DNA of 6,883 nt from Fidelibacterota bacterium UBA1134. Its GTDB lineage: Bacteria; Fidelibacterota; Marinisomatia; Marinisomatales; S15-B10. How positions within the stretch are numbered: position 1 is the stretch's first letter; each line of letters starts with the position of its first letter. The position numbers and the translations under genes were made by a program. Shown piece after piece: positions 1 through 6,705 of the stretch. The stretch spans positions 1 through 6,883 of the forward strand of contig DCAL01000073.1 in assembly GCA_002311975.1 (NCBI GenBank). Reading direction: 5' to 3'. The notes beneath the pieces were generated by a model. The model searched no databases. It had not been told where the DNA came from and worked only from the letters and a program-made list of their open reading frames with translations.

Positions 1-163
1 CCGCATCCCCACCGACAACCCGCCCGGCGATACCACGCAGTGCGTGGCCTTTCTCGCGGAGTACCTGAAGGCGAGGGGGCTGCCGGCGGACGTCTACGAG
101 CCCCGGCCGACATTCCAGAGCCTCGTCTCGTACAAGAAGGGCCGCCGGGACGGGCGCAACCTC

Positions 164-174
164 GTCCTCAGGGC
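164..174 (+). other. Frameshift in the M20 remnant (frame 2 to frame 3)
   Basis: Frame 2 reads NLVL at 158-169 and frame 3 reads GHLDQF from 171. In the family these join directly as NLVL-x-GHLD, so one codon has been reduced to a single base (loss of two bases, or gain of one) at about 170. Both frames are coherent right up to this point and not beyond it. Confidence 0.8.
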
Positions 175-899
175 ACCTGGACCAGTTTCCGGCTGGCGAC
201 CCGAAGGAGTGGTCCTTCGATCCCTACTCCGGAGAGTGCCGGGACGGCAAGATCCTGGGTCGCGGGGTGGGCGACATGAAGGCCGGCACCATCGCCTCTC
301 TCCTCTGTCTCGTACTGGTCCACGAGGTGGACATCCCCATCAAGGGCCAGCTCACGGCGACGCTAGTCGCGGACGAGGAGTCCGGTGGCACCTGGGGAGC
401 TCAGTGGCTGCTGGAGAACGTGCCGATGACGAGGGGTGACGCCAGTCTCAACAGCGAGCCTTCGGACATGGTACAGGTGCTGATCGGACACAAGGGGAAG
501 TACCGGCTCAACGTGGAGACTCGCCATCCGGGCGGTCTGGCCGCCATCCCGGTCGAGGACGACGCCATCCCCCGCGCCGTGCAGGTGGCGGAGGCCCTGA
601 AGAAGCTGCAGGGATGGAAGCTGGATACGCCCCCCGATGTGGCCGACGCCATCGCCCGCGCCAAGTCGCGGGCCGAAGGTCAGGAGCGCACCCGGGGTAA
701 GTCGTGGGTGGTGGACTCCACGACCGTGAACGTCGGCGTCATTCGGGGCGGCGTGCAGAGCAACACTATTGCCACCCATTGCCACATGGAGGTGGACATC
801 CGCACGCCGGTGGGTGTGACCACTCAGGACGTGAAGGCGAAGGTGGAGGAAGTGCTGGCCGAGATGGAGCTGGACCGCGAAGAGCTCGAGCTGGAGTGG

Positions 900-932
900 G
901 CCGTCTGCCTGGAATCGGCTGGTGGCTCCAGG
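900..932 (+). other. Apparent internal deletion plus frameshift in the M20 remnant (frame 3 to frame 2)
   Basis: Frame 3 is family-like through the EELELEWAV segment and then turns into low-complexity arginine- and serine-rich sequence. Frame 2 becomes family-like from QGIPAAIYGTG at 929. In intact M20 enzymes a segment of several tens of residues, containing the ATDAR region and a metal-ligand-proximal loop, lies between these points. It is absent in all three forward frames, so this is more than a single-base slip. The length of the loss is estimated from family knowledge, not from an alignment. Confidence 0.6.
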
Positions 933-1054
933 GGATTCCGGCGGCCATCTACGGCACGGGCCTGGAGAACATCGCCGTCCCCGACGAGCACATCCTGGAA
1001 CCCCAGTTCGGGCACGTTCTTAAGGTAGACGCTGCCACGTGCATCGACTACCTG

Positions 1055-1105
1055 TGCGAGGGATGTTGAGATCGATCGCGAAACAGGGAGAGAGAGGGCA
1101 ACAGG
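1055..1105. other. Probable junction between two sequence backgrounds
   Basis: The M20 remnant ends at a stop at 1069 and PhyH-like sequence begins at once, already without its expected first 50 or so residues and without a spacer. Base composition also changes here: hand counts give about 77% GC for 541-600 and 65% for 841-900, against about 52% for 1081-1140 and 47% for 5761-5820 (62% for 1261-1320). Loss of the PhyH 5' end together with a composition change suggests a deletion or recombination point, or a chimeric assembly join. No repeat or mobile-element end is visible at it. Confidence 0.4.
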
Positions 1106-1326
1106 TTATCCCCTTTTTCGACTACGACCCCGATGTGCTTTACCCGCTTCTGGATGATGGGCGGACCCAAGATGCCTTCGAAAACCTGATGGGGGAAGAC
1201 TTCATCCTAACCCTCAGCGAAGGGATTCTCCATACCGGAGGGAGTGAATGGCACCATGACGCCTGTGCCCCCGACGGCTTCTTTAGCATGAGGGCGGCGA
1301 TCTATCTGGATACGCTCGGACCCGAG

Positions 1327-1332
1327 ACGGCT
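1327..1332 (+). other. Single-base loss in the PhyH remnant (frame 1 to frame 3)
   Basis: Frame 1 reads YLDTLGPET up to 1329 and frame 3 reads GCLNVIPGSH from 1329. Restoring one G in the ACGGCTGT sequence gives ACG GGC TGT and joins them as GPETGCLNVIPGSH. A loss inside a short G run fits either a slippage mutation or a homopolymer sequencing error. Confidence 0.8.
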
Positions 1333-1487
1333 GTCTCAACGTCATCCCCGGAAGCCATTTCACAGAATTTCGGGAGGCGTTAATCAAGACCATTGGTGAG
1401 ATGGGCGTACGTCCGGAAGATGTCCCGGGTCGGTATCCGCTCTGCAATGAGCCGGGGGACGTGATCTTTATGAATCACAAGACATTT

Positions 1488-1496
1488 CATCCGCCC
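1488..1496 (+). other. Second single-base loss in the PhyH remnant (frame 3 to frame 2)
   Basis: Frame 3 reads HKTFH to 1490 and then stops at TGA 1497-1499. Frame 2 reads ALSDKPGRR from 1493. Adding one base after the His codon (CAT, then GCC GCC CTG) restores FHAALSDKPGRR, which is the normal PhyH sequence around the distal iron ligand. Confidence 0.8.
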
Positions 1497-1764
1497 TGAG
1501 CGATAAGCCCGGACGACGAGCCATCCACATCAACTGCGTCCAGAATACGACGCCCGAGAAAAATAAAACGCATTTCGATTGGCTTGTTGGCTTTCTGGAA
1601 GGTGAAACCAAGAGGTGGGGCCGATTTTACAGCGACCGCTTGATCTCGACCGCTGGTGCTCGTCGTCAGAAAATGATGGGGCGAACCATCGAACTGGGAT
1701 TCGGAAATTCAGGCCCCATCACCCACTTGCAGGACTTACAATAGCCCCCGAATGTCCGGGTATA

Positions 1765-1807
1765 CACCTGTCGACATCTCACCTGTCGGCATCTCACCTG
1801 TTAATCT
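1765..1807 (+). repeat. Short imperfect tandem repeat, 15-bp unit, about 2.9 copies
   Basis: The unit CACCTGTCGACATCT at 1765-1779 is followed directly by CACCTGTCGGCATCT at 1780-1794 (one mismatch) and a shortened, diverged third copy CACCTGTTAATCT at 1795-1807. It lies between the PhyH stop at 1744 and the next gene at 1863. It could be a replication-slippage tract or repeated binding sites for a regulator. Nothing in the sequence decides between these. Confidence 0.7.
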
Positions 1808-1853
1808 GTACCTGCAATACCTGGAACTGGCGGGCGGCTGATCATCCTGGACT

Positions 1854-1858
1854 GAGGA
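1854..1858 (+). promoter_or_regulatory. Ribosome binding site of the double-propeller gene
   Basis: GAGGA lies four bases before ATG 1863, a good Shine-Dalgarno match at slightly short spacing. It supports this start. The encoded homology begins at residue 14, so no longer N-terminus is needed. Confidence 0.7.
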
Positions 1859-1862
1859 AAAA

Positions 1863-4148
1863 ATGACACACCCAGGTAACACATCAGGGAGGATTCCAAA
1901 TCACCGTTGGGTCGCACAGGAAGCACGATGGATCTTCGCGGACGAGAGAGAGGCTTGGGTGCGTGGTCTGATGAAGACACAAGCGGGAGATCTCCTCATA
2001 TCCTGCTACCGCGGGGGGAAAGACCAAATGGACGGCGAAGAGATTCTCTACCGCTCCCTGGACCAGGGGCTCTCCTGGCAGGAAGCAACGAACTTCACGA
2101 AAAGCCTTGGTATGGAATCGCTAACGTCCTCTTGGCAAACCCTTCGCTCGGGCCGCATCCTGGCAGTGGTGCAAAGTGTCGGGACCGGCGGGTTTCGCGA
2201 AGCGGGTCCACCCTATTCGCATGGCCCTCCCGGCCGCAAGCCGCAGCCGACACGTGTCTATGAGTACGCGAAACGCGTGCAGACAAGAATACGCACGCTC
2301 TATTCCGATGATGACGGACATACCTGGAATATTACGGATTTCGCCGGATTGCCAGGGGCTTTCGAACATCGTTGCGGTGAGGGGCGTATCGCTGAGATGC
2401 CGGATGGGACGCTGGTGCTCCCAGGTCATACGTTCACGAACGAGGAAGATGAAAAAGCATGGATATTTTCTCCATGCATCCTGCGATCAACCGACCAGGG
2501 GAAGAGCTGGGGAGATCCCTCGGTGATTGCTAATGGAGAACGGGATTTAGGCAACTGCTATAATGAATCGGATGTTGTACGCCTGGCGGATGGGCGCTGG
2601 ATGGCTTTTTTTAGGATGAACCCGACCCACTATGGCCGCTCCATTCCCGGTTACCGCTGCTTCAGTTCTGATGAAGGCAGAACGTGGTCACTTCCGGAGC
2701 AATGTCTGGCAGTATCGGGCGAAATGGACATGCTCCTCCTGCCGGACAATGGCTTGATGGTGACAGCCAAGGGTCTATCCGGGCGTTTGACAGTTAGTTA
2801 CGATGACGGCCGCAGCTGGGCATACCAAGGCTATATCTACAAGGCCTGGTATGATCCTGAAGGGGAGGGGAAGAAATGGAGGGGGTGTTCCTGGTTTAAC
2901 CACGTTATGCAACTTGATGAGGAGACCCTTCTGGCGGTCCACTCGCCCTGGCACGGTGAACGGATTATTGGCGCCCGAGCCCGCTGGATTCACAAGGTCA
3001 AGACTCCTGCCGTCGATGAATCCAGGTCAGTTTTCACGTCAGTAGACAGCCCTGCCCATCGTTGGGTCATCCGTGAGGCACGTCCGGTGTATCGTGGGGA
3101 AGAGAAGAGTACGAATCCGCAGATTTGCAGGACGGGCAGCGGCGACCTGCTTGTATCGGTCCAGTTGGGGACGTCACCCGGAAAAACCGTGGTCCTGCGC
3201 TCCACTGATAGGGGTCTGAGCTGGGGCCAGGCGCTGGAGGTCTTTTCGCCGTCATCTTTTACCGCCGGAGGCGGTTATGGCCTGACCAGACTCAGAAGCG
3301 GACGTCTGGTGATGGCCTGTGGCGAACATGCGACCAGTCCAGGCACCGGTGAGCCAGCGGGTGAGACCAAGCCCGGCATTCCACGATATCAGATCAAGGG
3401 TTTCGAGAAAAGATCTATTCTGCGCCTGGCAATATCAGACCATCACGGGCATCGGTGGCGGATGACTCCTATCATTGACTGTGCGCCATTTGTCGGTGCT
3501 GTGGTAGCCGGTCGCTTGGTAGAGTTACCTACGGGTGATCTGCTGATGCCGATATATGGGGCTCTAAGTCAGGAAGATATCAGCCAGACGCTGGACTCCT
3601 GTGGTCTGTTGCGCTCCCAGGATGGTGGCCAGACATGGTTGACGCCGACGGTCATAGCGGCTGCCGACCAGAGCAACGGACGGTCCTTCAGAAAAACGTC
3701 CGTACTTGGGTTAGCAGACGGGAATTTGAGGGCGGCCATCGAAACGCTTTACCCCCTGCGAGGTCCGGATTGGGAAGAGATGATTTCTTTCAGTGCCAGT
3801 AACGACGTTGGTAAGACCTGGTCACCACCTTTAGAGACATTCCCAGGCTACGATCCCATGCTTGACCGCCTACCCGATGAGAGCGTCTTCCTGGCACACG
3901 CCCTCTGGAACGGGATAGAGTTTGAGGTCAGTCATAATGAAGCAATAACCTGGGTCTACCAGGACAAACTTTACAATAATGCCAAAGACCGCTGGCGCGC
4001 CTGCCCTGCCGGTTCTGCCGCCCTGGTTACACTGAATGAGGAGACCGCGCTGGCGGTTTATCACCTCCCTGATGGGAACGGCATAGATGCGACCTGGATT
4101 CGCAGCGTTCCCCGCGACAGCAAAGAGGCTCGGGAGCGGTTTGAATAA
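1863..4148 (+). CDS. Tandem double sialidase-like BNR/Asp-box beta-propeller protein
   Basis: This 761-residue protein holds two related sialidase-fold propellers, about residues 14-380 and 399-750. Asp boxes (S-x-D-x-G-x-T/S-W) are at 65-72, 148-155, 209-216, 268-275 and 312-319 in the first half, and at 447-454, 525-532, 585-592, 646-653 and 690-697 in the second. The last is degenerate (SHNEAITW). The halves align with an offset of about 376-385 residues: HRWV at 14 and 399, LRSGR at 94 and 477, a GR-PDG/PTG segment near 174 and 550, LADG near 241 and 617, and a KxWRGC/DRWRAC - EET - AV - WI tail. This indicates internal duplication. BNR-fold proteins include exo-sialidases and other glycoside hydrolases or lyases, and also non-catalytic binders. 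The F/Y-R-I-P motif of classical GH33 sialidases is not evident, so true sialidase activity is doubtful. No signal peptide or membrane segment is visible. The gene is clean and lies 78 bp upstream of the next one, probably in the same transcript. Confidence 0.9.
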   Translation: MTHPGNTSGRIPNHRWVAQEARWIFADEREAWVRGLMKTQAGDLLISCYRGGKDQMDGEEILYRSLDQGLSWQEATNFTKSLGMESLTSSWQTLRSGRILAVVQSVGTGGFREAGPPYSHGPPGRKPQPTRVYEYAKRVQTRIRTLYSDDDGHTWNITDFAGLPGAFEHRCGEGRIAEMPDGTLVLPGHTFTNEEDEKAWIFSPCILRSTDQGKSWGDPSVIANGERDLGNCYNESDVVRLADGRWMAFFRMNPTHYGRSIPGYRCFSSDEGRTWSLPEQCLAVSGEMDMLLLPDNGLMVTAKGLSGRLTVSYDDGRSWAYQGYIYKAWYDPEGEGKKWRGCSWFNHVMQLDEETLLAVHSPWHGERIIGARARWIHKVKTPAVDESRSVFTSVDSPAHRWVIREARPVYRGEEKSTNPQICRTGSGDLLVSVQLGTSPGKTVVLRSTDRGLSWGQALEVFSPSSFTAGGGYGLTRLRSGRLVMACGEHATSPGTGEPAGETKPGIPRYQIKGFEKRSILRLAISDHHGHRWRMTPIIDCAPFVGAVVAGRLVELPTGDLLMPIYGALSQEDISQTLDSCGLLRSQDGGQTWLTPTVIAAADQSNGRSFRKTSVLGLADGNLRAAIETLYPLRGPDWEEMISFSASNDVGKTWSPPLETFPGYDPMLDRLPDESVFLAHALWNGIEFEVSHNEAITWVYQDKLYNNAKDRWRACPAGSAALVTLNEETALAVYHLPDGNGIDATWIRSVPRDSKEARERFE

Positions 4149-4226
4149 GAACGGCGGCTTTGTCGAAACGGCACCGGGCCACGTTGTGGTGGAACGGTCG
4201 TGCAGCCGGAAGACCTTGGAGACATC
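4149..4226. other. Intergenic spacer between the two intact genes
   Basis: These 78 bp hold no convincing terminator hairpin with a T tract and no recognisable promoter, which fits read-through transcription. A GTG at 4200, in frame with the downstream gene, opens a nine-residue extension but has only a weak purine stretch upstream. Confidence 0.5.
4218..4221 (+). promoter_or_regulatory. Ribosome binding site deciding the start of the LamG-PHP gene
   Basis: GGAG stands five bases before ATG 4227. This is better placed than anything before the in-frame GTG at 4200, so ATG 4227 is the preferred start. It gives 806 residues instead of 815. Confidence 0.65.
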
Positions 4227-6647
4227 ATGAAAAACGTACTCACCGGCGCCGCGGCAACTGCTGTGCCAGAAAAACGCGAGGCTGCGCAAAAGGATCCACA
4301 ACCTCACACGCCGGATTCTCATACGTTGGGCCTCTGGCATTTCGACGGGAACGGCAAAGATGCTGCACAGTACAGCAACGATGGGACGCTAATAGGGAAG
4401 TCGGTATGGGCGGGAAGCAAACCGGGCTTTGGAAAAAACCTGTACGTAGCCGGCAGGGATGGTGAGTACTTCGAGGCAAAAACTGCGGCTTCTCTGGATG
4501 GGATGGACGAATTCACCGCTGAGATCTGGGTGTATCCGTTCGATTATCAGGAAGAAGATTATGTCTTGCACAAAAGAAACGGGTGTTATTGGATAAATGT
4601 CAGGGCGAAAAGATGGTGCTTCGGTATTGGCCTGAGCGACAATGTCCGCTACACGGTTAAGGGGAATTTTATCCAGATTGCCCGCTGGATCCATCTCGCC
4701 CTCGCCTACGATGGCAAGTCTTTAAGAGCGTATGAAAACGGCGAAGAAGTGGGGTCAATTGCCCTAGCACGAAGCCTCAGTCTTAAGAAGGACCCCCAAG
4801 GCAGCTTGCTCATAGGCGGCGATCGAGATGGCCACAGCATAAAAGCTCATCTGGATGACGTCAGGATTTCAGACGTAGCACGTAAAAGCTTTCCACGCCG
4901 ACATCAGGTGAGTCCGAAGACAGAAGAAAGACCTTCTTTCGAGCCGGTGAAAATCAAGAAGAAATACCCGGTCGAGCATACGGGCCCGGCAGAACTGACG
5001 GTCACGGAACTTGAGAGAGAGATACGGATTGTATGGCTTGGGGGGGATGGCGTTTTGAGAAAGGTGGTTTTCGACAAATGGGATAAGCCGGGAAGCATCA
5101 CCGGGATGTTTATTGATGATAACGGGAACAGAGACTTCGGTGACCAAAAGAACAGACTCCCCTTTGCAGCCCCTCATTATTCTGCCGAGATAAATGGTGT
5201 CGTCTATGATTCAGAACTTGATATCACCGAGTATCGAGTAGAACGCCGGGGCGCACGTGCGAATCTCTATTTTAACAGCGTGAAGTTAGGCCCCATCAAA
5301 GGCTACCTGGTCTACAGCTTCTATAATCGGTCCAATCTTTTCTCAGATGAGTTCCGCGCCGGGATAGACTTTCTTTCCAGCGTCAGCAAGTTGCAACATG
5401 GTTTAACCGGCTTTCCCGATGCCGATGAGAACGGAAGGATACCCGGCTTGACCATGTTTATCCCGCCCCACTACTGGTATGAGGGCAAACCTTTTTTCAA
5501 GAAATTGGAAGGAGGAAAGGGATATGCCGGGTGCTATCTGTTTGCCGGTACCCCTTACAAGCGTGGTCCCTTCAGTTTCGAAAAAGGGGACGAGAAGAGA
5601 TTTCGAATGCTGTATCATCTTTACAGTAAAAGTTCCAGACCGCTAGCAGCCTACACGAACACGGAGAGCTACCGACCGTTGCGCGGCCACAAAATCTTTG
5701 CCACACATGTGCATGGTGATGAAACCACGATGCAGCACCAAAGAGATGCTGGCGTAGATATCGTATTAATGACCAATTATGCCCATGCACTCACTGCAAG
5801 TGCCGAGAGATGGCAAACAGAATTAGCCAGATGCAAAACTATAAGTACAGACTCCTTCCTCGTCTTGCCTGGAAGCGAGTTCTCGCTTGGAAGCCAGGTG
5901 GGTGAGATAAAGGGACATTTCAATTATCTCACTCCGGTGCCGAAACTCTACAGGAAAATGGATGATGTCGCCAAAGCAGTGTCCAAGGATGGCGGCATTA
6001 CCTGGCTCAACCATCCACTCTCGGCAGGACTGTTCAGCCCCGAGTTTCTTGTCGCTAACTGGGGAAGCGACCTTATCGGTCTCGAATGGAATTCCCGTGA
6101 CGAGTGGCACTCAAAGTACGGGAGCTTCCTGTACTTCAATACGGACTTTCAGGATGAGTTCTTTGCAATGCTCGACGCGTTGCTCAGTGCCGGCCATAAG
6201 GTCTGGGTAATCGGGGGAAGCGATGTACATGGAGGAACCAGAGACAAAGCGTATATCGAGAACATGCCTAATTACGTGAGGCTGGATAATGGAGACACTG
6301 AGAACTTGCTTACGGCGCTGAAAAACGGGCGCTTTTTTGTTACTTCAGGACCAATTCTGATACGAGACTTTCGTTTGGGTGACCGAAGGAGCGGCGAGAC
6401 GTTCACGGGAAAGGGAAAAAGCAAAATCATCCTGTATCTTGAATGGACATTTCCGCTGAGAGAGATGAGGTTGGTAGGAAGCAGCGGGCTGTTGCTGAAG
6501 TACGTTCCGCTGGCCGCTGATGAGCATGGTTCCCGGAAGTTTGAGTTGGATGTCGACATCAGCGGGCAACAATGGATACGCGCCGAGGCATATGACATCG
6601 CTAATAACCCGGCGTTCACCCAGGCGATATTTATCCGCAAACCGTAG
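4227..6647 (+). CDS. LamG-like lectin domain fused to a PHP-type metallohydrolase (CehA/McbA-like)
   Basis: Residues about 33-215 form a LamG/concanavalin-A-like jellyroll: LGLWHFDGNGKDAA, NDGTL, FTAEIWVYP, WIHLALAYDGKSLRAYENG and the closing HLDDVRISDVAR, the pattern of LamG_3-type domains. Residues about 240-480 are beta-rich and not recognised. Residues about 487-710 resemble the PHP metal-dependent phosphoesterase fold. The proposed motifs are HVHGD (H494, H496, D498), E551 with H564 (PGSEFSLG and KGHFNYL), NHPLSAG (H596) and GGSDVHGG (D666, H668), followed by LLTALKNGRFFVTSGP. The last motifs are typical of CehA/McbA-type PHP hydrolases, named for carbaryl hydrolase and a microcin-processing protein. 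Residues 711-806 look like a C-terminal beta-sandwich. A hydrolase acting on a phosphoester, ester or carbamate of a glycan-linked substrate is an inference. The N-terminus has a short Ala-rich stretch but no convincing signal peptide. The frame is undamaged. It lies between a BNR protein and a PhyH start on the same strand. Confidence 0.85.
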   Translation: MKNVLTGAAATAVPEKREAAQKDPQPHTPDSHTLGLWHFDGNGKDAAQYSNDGTLIGKSVWAGSKPGFGKNLYVAGRDGEYFEAKTAASLDGMDEFTAEIWVYPFDYQEEDYVLHKRNGCYWINVRAKRWCFGIGLSDNVRYTVKGNFIQIARWIHLALAYDGKSLRAYENGEEVGSIALARSLSLKKDPQGSLLIGGDRDGHSIKAHLDDVRISDVARKSFPRRHQVSPKTEERPSFEPVKIKKKYPVEHTGPAELTVTELEREIRIVWLGGDGVLRKVVFDKWDKPGSITGMFIDDNGNRDFGDQKNRLPFAAPHYSAEINGVVYDSELDITEYRVERRGARANLYFNSVKLGPIKGYLVYSFYNRSNLFSDEFRAGIDFLSSVSKLQHGLTGFPDADENGRIPGLTMFIPPHYWYEGKPFFKKLEGGKGYAGCYLFAGTPYKRGPFSFEKGDEKRFRMLYHLYSKSSRPLAAYTNTESYRPLRGHKIFATHVHGDETTMQHQRDAGVDIVLMTNYAHALTASAERWQTELARCKTISTDSFLVLPGSEFSLGSQVGEIKGHFNYLTPVPKLYRKMDDVAKAVSKDGGITWLNHPLSAGLFSPEFLVANWGSDLIGLEWNSRDEWHSKYGSFLYFNTDFQDEFFAMLDALLSAGHKVWVIGGSDVHGGTRDKAYIENMPNYVRLDNGDTENLLTALKNGRFFVTSGPILIRDFRLGDRRSGETFTGKGKSKIILYLEWTFPLREMRLVGSSGLLLKYVPLAADEHGSRKFELDVDISGQQWIRAEAYDIANNPAFTQAIFIRKP

Positions 6648-6705
6648 AGGGTCTTGCAAAAGTCTTGGCATGAGCCGTTGCAGGATCCGAGACTCAGGAA
6701 TCGCA
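6648..6705. other. Spacer before the second PhyH gene
   Basis: These 58 bp contain no recognisable terminator hairpin and no clear promoter. AGGA near their 3' end is the likely ribosome binding site of the next frame. The short distance fits a shared transcript. Confidence 0.45.
6696..6699 (+). promoter_or_regulatory. Ribosome binding site of the second PhyH gene
   Basis: AGGA lies six bases before ATG 6706. This chooses MTDSNDSLL as the N-terminus over reading positions further upstream in the same open frame, which overlap the previous gene. Confidence 0.55.

Larger units (their letters stand above)
1..1069 (+). pseudogene. M20-family metallopeptidase (ArgE/DapE/acetylornithine-deacetylase-like), 5'-partial and broken
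   Basis: M20 enzymes are zinc- or cobalt-dependent amidohydrolases that cleave peptides or N-acyl amino acids. Three frame segments are recognisable. Frame 2 (from base 2) gives the N-terminal RIPTDNPPGDT and FLAEYLKARGLP stretch. Frame 3 (171 to about 905-930) gives the catalytic core: GHLD with the first metal His (codon 174-176), GVGDMKAG with the bridging Asp (273-275), DEESGG with the catalytic and metal-binding Glu pair (375-380), the NSEPSD Glu (456-458), and the dimerisation-domain stretches GHKGKYRL and VNVGVIRGG. Frame 2 again (929-1069) gives GIPAAIYGTGLE and the C-terminal DAATCIDYL before TGA at 1067-1069. About 15-25 N-terminal residues probably lie upstream of the window. The family usually has some 40-50 residues between the dimerisation domain and the GIPA motif, including the ATDAR segment, and these are missing. 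GC is clearly higher here than downstream. The family call is firm; the substrate is unknown. The lesions could be real decay or sequence error. Confidence 0.85.
1063..1744 (+). pseudogene. Phytanoyl-CoA dioxygenase (PhyH) family protein, N-terminally truncated, with two frameshifts
   Basis: PhyH proteins are Fe(II)/2-oxoglutarate-dependent oxygenases with a double-stranded beta-helix fold. Frame 1 (1063 to about 1329) carries FFDYDPDVLYPLL, the FENLMGEDF helix, and WHHDACAPDGF, which contains the iron-binding H-x-D pair (first His and Asp of HHD). Frame 3 (1329-1490) continues as GCLNVIPGSH, the hallmark PhyH motif, then PGDVIFMNHKTFH with the distal iron-binding His at 1488-1490. Frame 2 (1493-1744) continues as ALSDKPGRRAIHINC, with Arg residues placed to bind 2-oxoglutarate, and runs without a stop to TAG at 1742-1744. 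Each break is explained by one missing base, so the joined protein would have a complete active site. The usual N-terminal NGYlvven-type segment is absent; the ATG at 1063 merely overlaps the end of the M20 remnant and is not a convincing native start. The substrate is unknown: the family is broad and most bacterial members are not phytanoyl-CoA hydroxylases. Confidence 0.85.

Noticed and set aside
363..785. A 140-residue reverse-strand open frame
   Set aside because: It lies opposite the M20 core, where high GC leaves few stops; it shows no recognisable domain.
1063..1744. Programmed ribosomal frameshifting in the PhyH gene
   Set aside because: Two separate shifts would be needed, neither has a recognisable slippery heptamer or stimulatory structure, and each is explained by one missing base.
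1746..1760. Possible hairpin CCCG-AATGTC-CGGG after the PhyH stop
   Set aside because: The stem is only four base pairs with no T tract, too weak to call a terminator.
1737..1766. TACAAT and TATACA as -10 promoter elements upstream of the propeller gene
   Set aside because: No -35-like hexamer sits at a suitable distance from either, so a promoter call is not supported.
1615..1866. An 83-residue open frame overlapping the PhyH end and the leader repeat
   Set aside because: It is out of frame with the recognisable PhyH sequence up to 1744, shows no family-like motif, and its HLSTSHLSASHL part is just the DNA repeat translated.
3870..4340. A 156-residue reverse-strand open frame
   Set aside because: It is antisense to the well-supported second propeller and the start of the next gene, and has no motif of its own.
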